Positions 16,677 through 24,791 of a stretch of DNA of 64,000 nt are shown here, one piece after another. The DNA comes from Nibrella saemangeumensis (GTDB lineage Bacteria > Bacteroidota > Bacteroidia > Cytophagales > Spirosomataceae). Under the pieces are notes generated by a model, which was given only the letters and a program-made list of their open reading frames with translations, was not told the origin of the DNA and did not search any database. The stretch spans positions 186,001 through 250,000 of the forward strand of contig NZ_BAABHD010000030.1 in the NCBI RefSeq assembly GCF_039541915.1, written 5' to 3'. The position numbers and the translations under genes are program-made. Every line of letters begins with the position of its first letter. Position 1 is the stretch's first letter.

Positions 16677-17924
16677 TTACAAAAGAGCATTGACCGCATC
16701 ATCCAAAACCTCATTCTCGAAGCTATCGAGGTAGATACGCGTCGTCTGCTCACTGTCGTGACCCATCAACTGGCTGATAACCGCGATTGGTGTACCGCTC
16801 TTCTTAAGGGTTGTAGCAAAGGAATGGCGGGCGACATAGGTCGTTAACGGTAGATTGATTTTCTTCTTACGGCCAATCTCTTTCAGGTCATTATTGATTT
16901 GTCGGTTCAGCTTGCATAATCGGTTCTCTATCTGCATTGGGGTAACATGCCGGTTTCGGTGCAGAATGGGAAATATATAATCATCGTCCTGACCGGACTC
17001 TTTCCCGTAACTAGACAGTATAGCTATAGCTGGAGGTAACAGCTTTATATTAAATTTACCCTTAGTTTTCTGTCGGATGTATAAAAGACGCTGATTCCCG
17101 TTCTCGTCGGTCAGGATATTCCGCCAGCGTAGCTGGGCTAAATCTACAAAGTTGATGCCTCCGACATAAAAACTGAACAGGAAGACATCCTTAGCCAGTT
17201 GTACCCGCTTTGTACCTGCTGCATACTCTTCTATCTTCCTGATGTCCTCACGGCTAACCGCCCGCTTCTGGGTGGAGGTGTCAAACCTGGATACCGAGAA
17301 CTTATGAGTCTCCGACCGGTTCCGGCTGAAGGGGTAGGCATCCACTTTAACCAGTCCCTCTGATATGGCTTTGTTGAAAGCAGCCCGCAGCGTCCGGAAG
17401 TAGACTGAGATGGATGTCTCTCTACACTGCTTGGCCCGCAGGTAGGTTTCAAAGCGATTACAGAAGGCCACATCAACCGATTCAAAAGGAAAGTTCTTGT
17501 CGTTGGTAAAGCTAATAAGCTGGTTCCTCAGGTCGCGGTAGATGTTGGCATTGCCGATTCGATTACCCCTGACCAGCTCGTCCCTGACCTCTTTCAGGTA
17601 TGTGAGAACATAAACTTCACGTTTAGCTTCCGACTCCGGCTGCTTTCGGGTAATCTGCTTCACCTGGTAGTTCTCTTTACCCTCGAATTCTATAAGCTGC
17701 CGATGAGCCTCTGTGAGCTTCTGGGTCAGCAGGCCAGATAGCTCCTTCCGGTTCGGGTGTCGGCGGTTGGGTAGATTAGTGGCATCATCCCAAAGCTCGG
17801 CCTTACAACTCAGGCCGGTACTGATGGTCTTGCGTTTACGGTCTTTGATGAAGGAGAGCAGAATAGGATGCTCCCCGTTGCGGAGTGTCTTGTGTGTGTA
17901 CAGAATCAGACGGACAGAGGCCAT
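16677..17924 (-). CDS. Tyrosine recombinase (phage/conjugative transposon-type integrase)
   Basis: The 415-residue protein has an N-terminal arm-DNA-binding domain (residues 1-90), a SAM-like core-binding domain (about 110-205) and a C-terminal catalytic domain. Visible catalytic residues are Arg366 (ARHSFAT), His389 (MGHDSEQT) and the nucleophile Tyr398 (RIYLDSF). The usual first Arg, expected in YVGGINFVDLAQL, is Asn or Ile here; loss of this Arg is known in IntDOT-type integrases of Bacteroidetes. The gene starts about 110 bp from tRNA-Val, the likely attachment target, and the intervening DNA carries repeated GGTTGAAACA sites. It is most likely the integrase that brought in the neighbouring block. 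Confidence 0.92.
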   Translation of the reverse strand: MASVRLILYTHKTLRNGEHPILLSFIKDRKRKTISTGLSCKAELWDDATNLPNRRHPNRKELSGLLTQKLTEAHRQLIEFEGKENYQVKQITRKQPESEAKREVYVLTYLKEVRDELVRGNRIGNANIYRDLRNQLISFTNDKNFPFESVDVAFCNRFETYLRAKQCRETSISVYFRTLRAAFNKAISEGLVKVDAYPFSRNRSETHKFSVSRFDTSTQKRAVSREDIRKIEEYAAGTKRVQLAKDVFLFSFYVGGINFVDLAQLRWRNILTDENGNQRLLYIRQKTKGKFNIKLLPPAIAILSSYGKESGQDDDYIFPILHRNRHVTPMQIENRLCKLNRQINNDLKEIGRKKKINLPLTTYVARHSFATTLKKSGTPIAVISQLMGHDSEQTTRIYLDSFENEVLDDAVNALL

Positions 17925-17939
17925 AGTTGTTGCCAGTTT

Positions 17940-17960
17940 GGTTGAAACATGGTTGAAACA
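17940..17960 (+). repeat. Recombinase arm-site-like direct repeats (GGTTGAAACA x2)
   Basis: GGTTGAAACA occurs at 17940-17949 and 17951-17960, directly before the integrase start, with a weaker third copy (CGTTGAAAT) at about 17965. An exact copy lies on the far side of the tRNA at 18156-18165. Placement on both sides of a tRNA next to an integrase fits arm-type binding sites. Confidence 0.5.
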
Positions 17961-18011
17961 ACTACGTTGAAATTAGGCAAGAGCGATAAGAGCGCAAAAC
18001 CACCTGTCCTG

Positions 18012-18028
18012 ATTATCAGCTACTTAGC
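18012..18028 (+). repeat. Direct repeat flanking tRNA-Val, left copy
   Basis: ATTATCAGCTACTTAGC matches ATTATCAGGCACTTAGC at 18112-18128 (15 of 17) exactly 100 bp downstream. The right copy is part of the terminator region that follows the tRNA, so the left copy looks like the leftover end of an earlier tRNA-terminator unit, or an attachment-site duplication. Confidence 0.5.
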
Positions 18029-18031
18029 TAT

Positions 18032-18106
18032 ATGTTCTTAGCTCAGCTGGTTCAGAGCATCTGCCTTACAAGCAGAGGGTCGGGGGTTCGAATCCCTCAG
18101 GACCCA
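18032..18106 (+). tRNA. tRNA-Val (anticodon TAC), acceptor stem damaged
   Basis: The D arm GCTCAGCTGGTTCAGAGC, the anticodon loop CTTACAA (TAC) in a good stem, and the T arm with GTTCGAATCC are all present. The 3' acceptor strand AGGACCC faces ATGTTCT; the first two pairs (A-C and T-C) fail and one other is G-T. The 5' seven bases appear to come from other DNA. It may be a pseudo-tRNA left by integration, or function poorly. CCA is not fully encoded (ACC follows). Confidence 0.75.
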
Positions 18107-18117
18107 CCCTCATTATC

Positions 18118-18149
18118 AGGCACTTAGCATCAATGTTAAGTGCCTTTTT
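18118..18149 (+). terminator. Intrinsic terminator after tRNA-Val
   Basis: AGGCACTTA (18118-18126) pairs with TAAGTGCCT (18137-18145), followed by a T-run. The same design follows tRNA-Asn at 62002. Confidence 0.75.
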
Positions 18150-18155
18150 GTTGTT

Positions 18156-18165
18156 GGTTGAAACA
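18156..18165 (+). repeat. Outer GGTTGAAACA copy beyond tRNA-Val
   Basis: Exact copy of the two decamers upstream of the integrase gene, located on the opposite side of the tRNA. Confidence 0.4.
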
Positions 18166-18213
18166 AGTACACGGTTGCCTCAACTCACTAACAAAGACGA
18201 CCTCTTATGCCGG

Positions 18214-18636
18214 TTATGGACGTACGCGGGAGTTGATGACCAAGACTTTTTCCCAGATCTGTTTATGTTGGCTAATGAACCGCTGATGAACCGGATGAAT
18301 TGAGTACAGCTTGATTTCTTCCTCGTTTCGATACGTGCAGTAATGCATCACATCGTAGTCGGGTGCCTGGGTCAGGTCTGCCCGCACCGTAACACCCGCC
18401 TGATAGGACAAAATATAAGGAATGCTATCTTTTAAGCTGGCAAAGCCTTGCATGTGCTGCTGGATGGCTTGTGGGGTAGTACCGGCTTTGAATTTAAAAC
18501 AAACAATGCGTTGAATGGTGGCCTGTTCGGGTAGGAGTACCGAAAGGGTCGGCTGTCTGGTGGTTGACGTATAGCCTTTGGGCTGACAGGACCAGAGCAG
18601 GCAGGTGGTCAGATGCAGAATTAGCAGAGTTCTCAT
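18214..18636 (-). CDS. Dabb (stress-responsive alpha/beta barrel) domain lipoprotein
   Basis: Residues 1-17 form a lipoprotein signal ending in LLWSC. Residues about 40-135 form one Dabb domain: IQRIVCFKFKAGT, the helix with QGFASLKDSIPYI, a central strand and a final YSIHPVHQRFISQH. Dabb domains are ferredoxin-like dimers; known members include stress-induced proteins and olivetolic acid cyclase, but most bacterial ones have no assigned reaction. The protein should sit at the envelope. It lies outside the island boundary, on the minus strand, with no clear operon partner. Confidence 0.85.
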   Translation of the reverse strand: MRTLLILHLTTCLLWSCQPKGYTSTTRQPTLSVLLPEQATIQRIVCFKFKAGTTPQAIQQHMQGFASLKDSIPYILSYQAGVTVRADLTQAPDYDVMHYCTYRNEEEIKLYSIHPVHQRFISQHKQIWEKVLVINSRVRP

Positions 18637-18824
18637 TAGCGTCAGGGTTCACCTGCCAAAGCCAGACATCGGAACAATATACTACCGCAGAAGAAGATCG
18701 ACCACAGTACCCTGGCGGCTACTGTTTACTTTCGCTCTTTGATTGCCCACTGTTATGACCGCCGGCCGAACGGCAAACCAGCCAAGGGTAATCTGATAAA
18801 ACTAAAAAGCCTTCCCTTCCTGCC

Positions 18825-19154
18825 TCAAACTTTAGCAATTTCTTCCGCAACCGGCTTCTCCTGACCTGCGGTACGCTGCGCCGGCCGATCAGGCTGTGAG
18901 GTGCTTGCCTCTTCAACCGGGAAAACATCGTCGGCAGGGGCAGCAAGTTGGAAAGTAAAGAAGAGGATGCTGATGAACCGGATGCGGTCGACCACGCTGT
19001 GGTGGTAGCCCAGGAGCGAACGGTTCAGGAACCGGCCACCCTGCGCATACGAGAACGACAGCAGTGAAAAGAACCGGACAAAGGTAGAGTTGGACAGACG
19101 AACGAGTGAAAACCCGGTCTGTCCAAGCTGAATGGATACCAGCGTAAAATCCAT
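18825..19154 (-). CDS. Small protein of unknown function
   Basis: The 109-residue product has an N-terminal half of hydrophobic and basic segments (VRFFSLLSFSYAQGG, then DRIRFISILFFTFQL) and a polar, Pro/Glu/Ala-rich tail ending in EEIAKV. No domain is recognised. A -7 promoter element TAAATTTG lies at 19187-19180, about 25 bp before the ATG, which supports expression. The candidate small RNA copy 2 ends just upstream, so it could serve as a leader or attenuator for this gene. Confidence 0.45.
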   Translation of the reverse strand: MDFTLVSIQLGQTGFSLVRLSNSTFVRFFSLLSFSYAQGGRFLNRSLLGYHHSVVDRIRFISILFFTFQLAAPADDVFPVEEASTSQPDRPAQRTAGQEKPVAEEIAKV

Positions 19155-19209
19155 AAACGTTACGGTGTTTTGACCTTTACAAATTTATACTCCAAAGTAG
19201 ATAATTTCT

Positions 19210-19338
19210 ATATAAAAACAAACCCACTGTCAGAGACGGCGGGCTGTCTGATTTACTCAACGTTATGAAAACTATCTATGTTCTGGTTACGGCAGGTTTA
19301 TCCAAACCTCTGTGATTCAGTAGCAATTGCTTAATGAA
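19210..19338 (-). ncRNA. Candidate small RNA, copy 2 (possible 6S-Flavo-type RNA)
   Basis: Read on the minus strand: -7 element TACCTTTG at 19351-19344, a variable section with a GGTTT/AAACC hairpin, then a core starting ATAGATAGTTTTCATAACG that matches copy 1 (587-629) with few differences, then the hairpin AGCCC/GTGGGTTT and a T-run ending near 19210. Conservation of core and terminator between two distant, oppositely oriented loci that share no coding DNA is the main evidence for an RNA gene. The rest of 19155-19611 holds no gene that I can see. Confidence 0.55.
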
Positions 19339-19611
19339 CAATACAAAGGTACGGTGCCTTACCGGATGCTACATTGAGATCAGATTAAAAAAGCGGAGCC
19401 AATGATTAAAATGCGCTGAAAGGTGAAGCATCCGGACAGACCGTCCGCCCGTGAGAAAAATGCCCCGGCCGACCCACCCGCTTAACCCTTGCTTTAGCTC
19501 AGTTTTCTTGTATGCTACGCAGATCCTTTTTAATTTAGCCGGTAAACTGGCCGGACAATAAACGAAATGATCCCCTTCCGGCGTTATCTAAACCAAAACC
19601 GTTCAATACGT

Positions 19612-20070
19612 ATGAAAAAGAAATTTTGGCTGCCGGTTGTGTTGATGTGGTTCGTTGTTAGTATCGGCCAGGTGGCAGCCGGCGATGACAAATCTCCTAA
19701 ACGCAGTGAGGAAGAAGGTATTCAGTTTACCGATGCCGCCTGGGCGGCTATCCTGAAAAAAGCCAAGGCTGAAAAGAAGGTGATCTTCCTGGATGCCTAC
19801 GCCAGCTGGTGCGGCCCCTGTAAACTGCTGCAGAAAAATGTATTCACCAAAAAAGAAATTGGTGATTATTTCAACAGACAATTCATCAATGTCAAGATGG
19901 ATATGGAGAAAGGAGAAGGACCTTCGGTCGCCCAGATGTACCCGCTTGAAGCCTATCCGACCCTATTCTTTATAGACGGTAACGGCCGCGTCCTGAAAAA
20001 GGTAATTGGCTACCGTTCCCCCCAGGAACTGCTGTCGATTGGTAAAAGCGTAAAAGGTCCATCGCTCTAA
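19612..20070 (+). CDS. Exported thioredoxin-fold protein
   Basis: The start at ATG 19612 gives a clean signal peptide (MKKKFWLPVVLMWFVVSIG, cleavage near AAG); an upstream in-frame ATG at 19567 would spoil it. The mature domain has the active site WCGPC, preceded by VIFLDAYAS, and the cis-proline strand AYPTLFFID. It is a DsbE/TlpA- or DUF255-type thiol-disulfide protein acting in the periplasm as reductase or disulfide exchanger; the partner is unknown. Monocistronic, ending in a strong terminator 23 bp after the stop. Confidence 0.92.
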   Translation: MKKKFWLPVVLMWFVVSIGQVAAGDDKSPKRSEEEGIQFTDAAWAAILKKAKAEKKVIFLDAYASWCGPCKLLQKNVFTKKEIGDYFNRQFINVKMDMEKGEGPSVAQMYPLEAYPTLFFIDGNGRVLKKVIGYRSPQELLSIGKSVKGPSL

Positions 20071-20093
20071 ACGCCCGCAATAGCATTCTGAGA

Positions 20094-20121
20094 AGCCCTG
20101 CCCGACCGGCGGGGCTTTTTT
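20094..20121 (+). terminator. Intrinsic terminator between convergent genes
   Basis: AGCCCTGCC (20094-20102) pairs with GGCGGGGCT (20108-20116) with one G-T pair, followed by six T. It ends the thioredoxin transcript just before the converging polysaccharide locus. Confidence 0.85.
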
Positions 20122-20126
20122 GTGGC

Positions 20127-21074
20127 TCACCGCATCAGCCTCCGCTTCACGCCTATATACAAGCTGGCCAACAGGCCCAGTATAGCGGCAGCGACGGCGA
20201 TCTGTATGGCCACCGGCTCTGTCAGCGCCCATATAACCAGCGCATTGATCAGTACCTGTACACCGGCGTACAGAGCTGATACCCGCAGATGGGGCCACCG
20301 GAGCCGGTGAACCAGCAACTGAAACAGATGCAGCCGATGGGCCTGAAAAATGTTCTGCCCCAGCCACAGCCGGTGCAGGATCGTCAGTACACTATCGACG
20401 CCGTAAACGCCCAATAGGAGGATCAGCAGGTAGTTCTGCCGGGCAATGATGGCCGTGTACAACAGGAACAGAATCAGCAGGGCCATGGAGATACTACCTA
20501 CATCGCCGGCAAAACAAAGCGCTTTCCGCCGGGCGTTAAACCAGGTGAAGACCAGCAGCCCGATCATGGTAAACCCATACAGCGACTGGTTACCCTGCTC
20601 TCCCTGCAAATACCAGAGCGTGCCAACGGTGATTAAACTATAAAGCGCCGTAATGCCGTTGATGCCATCCATGAAGTTGTAGGCGTTCAGGATGCCGACG
20701 CCGACAACGAGTACCGGTATATACACCCAGCCCTCGGCCGGCCAGATGCCCGTCTGCCACAGCATCAGCCACACCCCCAGAAACTGCCCCAGCAGCCGGT
20801 ACCGGTTCGGCAGGGTGTACAGATCATCGAGAAAACTGAGCAGGGTGACCAGCGTCAGGCCCGCAAAAAAGAAGGGATACGCGAGTCCGCTGTACACAAA
20901 CGCGCAGAGAGCGGCAAACCAGAACAGGATACCGCCCCCTCTAACCGGCTCGCCAGTATGCGAACTCCGCTCGTTGGGTTTGTCAAAAATACCCAGCCGG
21001 CTGGCCAGCCGCAGGTAGGCCAGTTCAATACCAAAGAACAGAGTCGTCAGGAAAACGTACGCGGTCAGGGTCAT
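20127..21074 (-). CDS. WecA/WbpL-type sugar-1-phosphate:undecaprenyl-phosphate transferase (MraY family)
   Basis: The 315-residue protein has nine to eleven membrane helices. The polyprenyl-phosphate transferase motifs are FLDDLYTLPNRYRL (Asp pair), NAYNFMDGINGI (nucleotide site), AGDVGSIS and HRLHLFQLLV (loop with His). It transfers a sugar phosphate (GlcNAc, FucNAc or QuiNAc in relatives) from a UDP-sugar to the lipid carrier, starting the polysaccharide repeat unit at the inner membrane. Its stop overlaps nothing, but its start overlaps the stop of the SDR gene (21071) by 4 bp, so these genes form an operon. This WbpL-like enzyme with a linked SDR is a classic initiation pair, as in WbpK-WbpL. 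Confidence 0.92.
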   Translation of the reverse strand: MTLTAYVFLTTLFFGIELAYLRLASRLGIFDKPNERSSHTGEPVRGGGILFWFAALCAFVYSGLAYPFFFAGLTLVTLLSFLDDLYTLPNRYRLLGQFLGVWLMLWQTGIWPAEGWVYIPVLVVGVGILNAYNFMDGINGITALYSLITVGTLWYLQGEQGNQSLYGFTMIGLLVFTWFNARRKALCFAGDVGSISMALLILFLLYTAIIARQNYLLILLLGVYGVDSVLTILHRLWLGQNIFQAHRLHLFQLLVHRLRWPHLRVSALYAGVQVLINALVIWALTEPVAIQIAVAAAILGLLASLYIGVKRRLMR

Positions 21075-21982
21075 ACAAAGAAGGTGAGCACGGGTTTTGG
21101 TTGCCAGTTCAGGTGCCGGCGGGCCTGTTCGTCGCTGAAGGTCAGCGAACCGGTCAGTTTAGCCAGCGTGATGGAATCGAACGGAAATTTTCGACCGACC
21201 AGGGCGTTTATGCGGTCGCCTACGGCGGCTGCGGTCCGGGCTACTCCCGGCGGCATGGTGGGCAGATAGCGCCGGCTATACTGCCGGGCAATGGCATCTT
21301 CCAGTTCCCGCACGCTGGGGTGATACCCGTCGGTGAGGTTAAAGACGCCCCCGGCTTTGGCTGCGCGGGGAATGATAGCCGCTACATCGTCGGCCAGCAC
21401 CATGCTCCGGCGGGCCTCTCCGTTGCCGATGCGAACGTAATACCCTCGCCGGATGGCCTGCATCAGCGCGGCCAGATTACCCTGCGGGTGATCGGCCACG
21501 ACCAGCGGCAGCCGCAGAATAGCGGTGCGGACCCCGGTGCGCGCTCCCCAGTCCAGCACAATCTGCTCGGCCCGGATCTTGCTGAGGCCATAGGCGTCCG
21601 TTGCCGTCAGGGGGGTTTGTTCGTCCAGGTGGTCACCAGCCGAGCGGCCATAGACCAGCACCGTGCTGATGTGGACAAACGCATCGGGTAAGGTAGTCTG
21701 CTCCAGGGCGGTAAGTAAATTTTGGGTACCCTGCACATTCACGCGCTCATACTCCGCCCGCTCCTCCGCTGTACGGGGTACCGAATGCGCTTTGCCGGCG
21801 GCATGGACCACGTAGCGGAACCGGCGCGGCTCCAGTTGGGGAACCCCCATTGCCAGATCACACCGGATGTGGTCATTACCAATAGGCTGCCGCCCGAGGG
21901 CGGTGACCGGCTGAGTTGCAGCCAGCAGCCGGTGAATCCGCCGTCCTACGTAACCGGAGGCACCCGTCAGCAGGATACTCAT
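21071..21982 (-). CDS. NAD-dependent epimerase/dehydratase (SDR), WbpK/WbpV-like
   Basis: Extended SDR fold: dinucleotide motif GASGYVGRR at residues 7-15, the active-site pair in DAYGLSKIRAEQ (YxxxK), and LRLPLVV after it. At 303 residues it fits the UDP-4-keto-sugar reductases that supply WecA/WbpL-type transferases. It probably makes the UDP-linked 6-deoxy-amino sugar used by the adjacent initiating enzyme. It overlaps by 4 bp with both neighbours, consistent with one transcript. Substrate is inferred from context. Confidence 0.88.
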   Translation of the reverse strand: MSILLTGASGYVGRRIHRLLAATQPVTALGRQPIGNDHIRCDLAMGVPQLEPRRFRYVVHAAGKAHSVPRTAEERAEYERVNVQGTQNLLTALEQTTLPDAFVHISTVLVYGRSAGDHLDEQTPLTATDAYGLSKIRAEQIVLDWGARTGVRTAILRLPLVVADHPQGNLAALMQAIRRGYYVRIGNGEARRSMVLADDVAAIIPRAAKAGGVFNLTDGYHPSVRELEDAIARQYSRRYLPTMPPGVARTAAAVGDRINALVGRKFPFDSITLAKLTGSLTFSDEQARRHLNWQPKPVLTFFV

Positions 21983-23196
21983 GCGGATACGGTAGTTAAT
22001 GTGTCAACCGATGCGGGTTGCGGGTGCGACCCGGCCGTTTTCAGAATCTGCCGGGCCATCTGCTGCATGATGGTTCGGCGCTGGAACTGCCCGACAAAAG
22101 CAGTACGGCTAACATGGGTCACCGGCATCCGCCGAAGTTGCTCCACCAGGCTGTCTACGTCGCCCGGTGTAAACAGCAGGCAGTTACCAACGTTTTTCTT
22201 CAGAAACTGATAAGCATACCCGCCCACGCCGGCCACAATAGGCTTGTCGGTGGCGGCATATTCAAACACCTTCGAGGGTAATACCTTTTCGAGAGCTTTA
22301 AAATCGTTCAGGTGGAGAAACAGGTAGTCGGCCTGGTGGTATAGCTGCCGCAGTTCGGTACGGTCGACGGGCTGACGAACCTCCACATTGCTTACCTGCT
22401 CCTGCGCAATGGCATCCAGCAGCTTAGCTTTGGCCCCGCCATCGCCGACCACCAGAAACCGGTAATCGGCTCCCAGTTGCCGGGCGGCCTGGGGAATGAC
22501 TTTGTGCAGGCCCTGCCCTTCACCAATGTTACCGGCGTACAAGAGGGTACGCGGTCCAGCCGGTCGTACCGGGTCGCTGGCCGGGGTGTCCAGAAATTCG
22601 TCATCGATGCCGTTGGTAAAGAAGCTGTAGGTGGCCTGCGGGTATCGGTTGAAATACGCCCGGAACCCTTCTGATACCAGATTAATATGGCGGGCGTAGC
22701 CGAAGGTGAAGCGCTCAACCAGCCACAGAAACGGATTCAGCGCCAGACTAAGCATCGGCTTTTTCAGGATTTCCAGAATGGCTTCCCGGAAAATATCCCG
22801 GATGTCGAGGAAAAGCGGCACCTGCTGCCGACGGGCCAGCCAGGCCCCCAGAAATGCCGTAAACAAACGCGATGACGAGGCTACCACCAGGTCATACTGG
22901 TTATTGCGGGTCAGCCGTAAGGTTTGGCGGTAATACGTGGAAAACGAACGAACCTGATCGTTCAAACCGCTGGCGTGGGGTGGTATCGCTACCCGGTCGA
23001 TGGTCACGTTGCCCCGCTGCTCATGCGCCGGAGCCTCTATCTGAAAGGTCTGGTAGCGGTTGGGTTGGGTGGTTACAACGTGAATGTGATCATCATTGGT
23101 TAGCAACGCCGACAATTCATCCACCAGGGGCGTATTCCGAAAAGAGCCCGCACACAGATCGGGTTTAAAGTAGAACGTTAAGTACAGTATCTTCAT
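21979..23196 (-). CDS. Glycosyltransferase family 4 (WbuB-like)
   Basis: The start at 23196 begins MKILYLTFYFKPD and overlaps the upstream stop by 1 base (TGATG); an earlier in-frame start at 23250 is less likely. GT-B fold: N-terminal acceptor domain with NPFLWLVERF, and a C-terminal GT4 domain with LLYAGNIGEGQGL and the donor-binding EX7E-like region around FKALEKVLPSKVFEYAA. WbuB enzymes add the second sugar (for example FucNAc) to the lipid-linked unit, which fits its place next to the initiating transferase. Acts on the cytoplasmic membrane face. Confidence 0.9.
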   Translation of the reverse strand: MKILYLTFYFKPDLCAGSFRNTPLVDELSALLTNDDHIHVVTTQPNRYQTFQIEAPAHEQRGNVTIDRVAIPPHASGLNDQVRSFSTYYRQTLRLTRNNQYDLVVASSSRLFTAFLGAWLARRQQVPLFLDIRDIFREAILEILKKPMLSLALNPFLWLVERFTFGYARHINLVSEGFRAYFNRYPQATYSFFTNGIDDEFLDTPASDPVRPAGPRTLLYAGNIGEGQGLHKVIPQAARQLGADYRFLVVGDGGAKAKLLDAIAQEQVSNVEVRQPVDRTELRQLYHQADYLFLHLNDFKALEKVLPSKVFEYAATDKPIVAGVGGYAYQFLKKNVGNCLLFTPGDVDSLVEQLRRMPVTHVSRTAFVGQFQRRTIMQQMARQILKTAGSHPQPASVDTLTTVSA

Positions 23197-24791
23197 CAGG
23201 TTACGGTAATGGTAGTAATAAGCGTTTCCCGAAAGGAAACAAGCAGGCACTGGGCAGGACGCCGGCGATTAAAGCCATCCGCCATTTCGTACGGCTGCAC
23301 TATACCCTTGCCGATCTTCCCTCCTTCGAAAGTAACGGATAGCGGACCGGCCTGAAAATAATCTTCGTAAGCGGTAACCACCACCGCCGGGTGGAAGTAC
23401 AGACGCGCCACCCCCGCAGCCTCAACCCCATCCCGACCAGTACGCAGCAACCGGTCAGTAATGATCAGTTTGCCGGGTTCTACCTGCCAGGTACGCTCGT
23501 GGAGCAGACCCAGCCGCCGGTAGCCATCGTGCTGCGCTGACAGCGACGTGCCGGTCTCAACCAACCGGGTTACGCTGGCCCGACGCGCCACCCGAAAACC
23601 GCCCCAGACTTCCGACGAGTTCTGCCCGGCCACCTCCACGGTATTGTGCGCGGCCGTACTGCGCTCCAGACTCCGCCTTTCGTCTATCTGATAAGTAGAG
23701 GTTCCCAAATCTACGACAATAGGCTGATTATTTACGTACAGCACCAACGAAAACGTATCAGCATGGGCGTGGCCGGGCTGGTAGGCCGGCCCGACCGAAC
23801 CTACGTTGGCAACCAGTTCCATAGCACCGGCACGCAATTTTCGATACCCGCTCTCCCGAAGCGTCACCGGTACCGGCTGTACCCCAACCCGACCGGCTTT
23901 GTGCCGGAGCTGCTGCGTCGTGGGAGCGATACCCGGTGCGGCATCATTTAAATAGGGAATATCGCCGTTGGCGAAGGTAATCGCATCCAGCCAGCCCAGC
24001 ATCCGGGCCGCCGTACCGGCCAGCAACAGGCTCAGTTCCGGGGTAGCATGCCAGGTATCAGTGTTCAGGAGCTGATACGCATCCAGTAACCGGTCGAGCA
24101 GAATCTGGTGGTACATCGGACTGCGCTCATAATGGCCGCCATCGGGCAGGATCTGTTCCGCCAGTTCCCGGACCAGCAGGCTAGCCGCCTGCCGCAGCCA
24201 AACGCGCTGCCGGAAATAGACCGCACTGGTGAGGAGAGCAAATCCATTTTCCAGCAGGTGATTGGCCCCCAGATGGTATTCCAGCCGGCTTCGCAGCAAC
24301 TTTACCTGGGCGTACAGGTGCCGGTCTATCGTTTCATCCTGTATAGTATGGCGCAACAGAAAGTGCACCCAGTTCAGAATCCGCAGCGAGGTTGGGTAAG
24401 GTTCCAGCCCATCTGTCAGCGTATCGGTCTGCCGGATAAAATCGCGGATCAGCGCCAGCCCCTGCTCCGGCGGCAAACCGGACTGATTCAGAAAATCGAA
24501 GTAGTTAAGATTGTATGTCCACAGCTTACCATTGGCGGCATAGTTCCAGTCGATACCATCCGCAAACGTAACGGCCTGGTTCAGCAACGTAACCGTCTGC
24601 CCCTGCCAGGTAGGTGGTTGATTAGCTACTAGTTCATTGGTTGCTGGTTGATTAGTCAGGGGTGTGCCGGGGGGAACCTTTGCGTGAAGACGAAGGCGGG
24701 GCTTCTGTCGGAGCCGGTTCAGCACCTGGTAGAGTATCTGGCGGGGCTTCAGGTGCCGTACGGTATGCCAGATCAGACTGGTCCGGCTCAT
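23196..24791 (-). CDS. Heparinase II/III family protein (polysaccharide lyase-like)
   Basis: The 531-residue protein has an all-alpha N-terminal toroid (ILNWVHFLLRH, YHLGANHLLENGFALL) and a C-terminal beta-sandwich of the heparinase II/III type (GHAHADTFSLVLYVNNQPIV, with histidines that could be catalytic). No signal peptide is present, so it may act inside the cell or be a structural relative. Such genes are standard in uronic-acid-containing exopolysaccharide clusters, where the enzyme may trim or release polymer. It overlaps both neighbours by 1 to 4 bp. Confidence 0.88.
   Translation of the reverse strand: MSRTSLIWHTVRHLKPRQILYQVLNRLRQKPRLRLHAKVPPGTPLTNQPATNELVANQPPTWQGQTVTLLNQAVTFADGIDWNYAANGKLWTYNLNYFDFLNQSGLPPEQGLALIRDFIRQTDTLTDGLEPYPTSLRILNWVHFLLRHTIQDETIDRHLYAQVKLLRSRLEYHLGANHLLENGFALLTSAVYFRQRVWLRQAASLLVRELAEQILPDGGHYERSPMYHQILLDRLLDAYQLLNTDTWHATPELSLLLAGTAARMLGWLDAITFANGDIPYLNDAAPGIAPTTQQLRHKAGRVGVQPVPVTLRESGYRKLRAGAMELVANVGSVGPAYQPGHAHADTFSLVLYVNNQPIVVDLGTSTYQIDERRSLERSTAAHNTVEVAGQNSSEVWGGFRVARRASVTRLVETGTSLSAQHDGYRRLGLLHERTWQVEPGKLIITDRLLRTGRDGVEAAGVARLYFHPAVVVTAYEDYFQAGPLSVTFEGGKIGKGIVQPYEMADGFNRRRPAQCLLVSFRETLITTITVT

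Noticed and set aside
20434..20700. Short plus-strand frames opposite the polysaccharide genes
   Set aside because: They are antisense mirrors of strongly supported minus-strand genes and lack any domain; the same holds across 20-30 kb.
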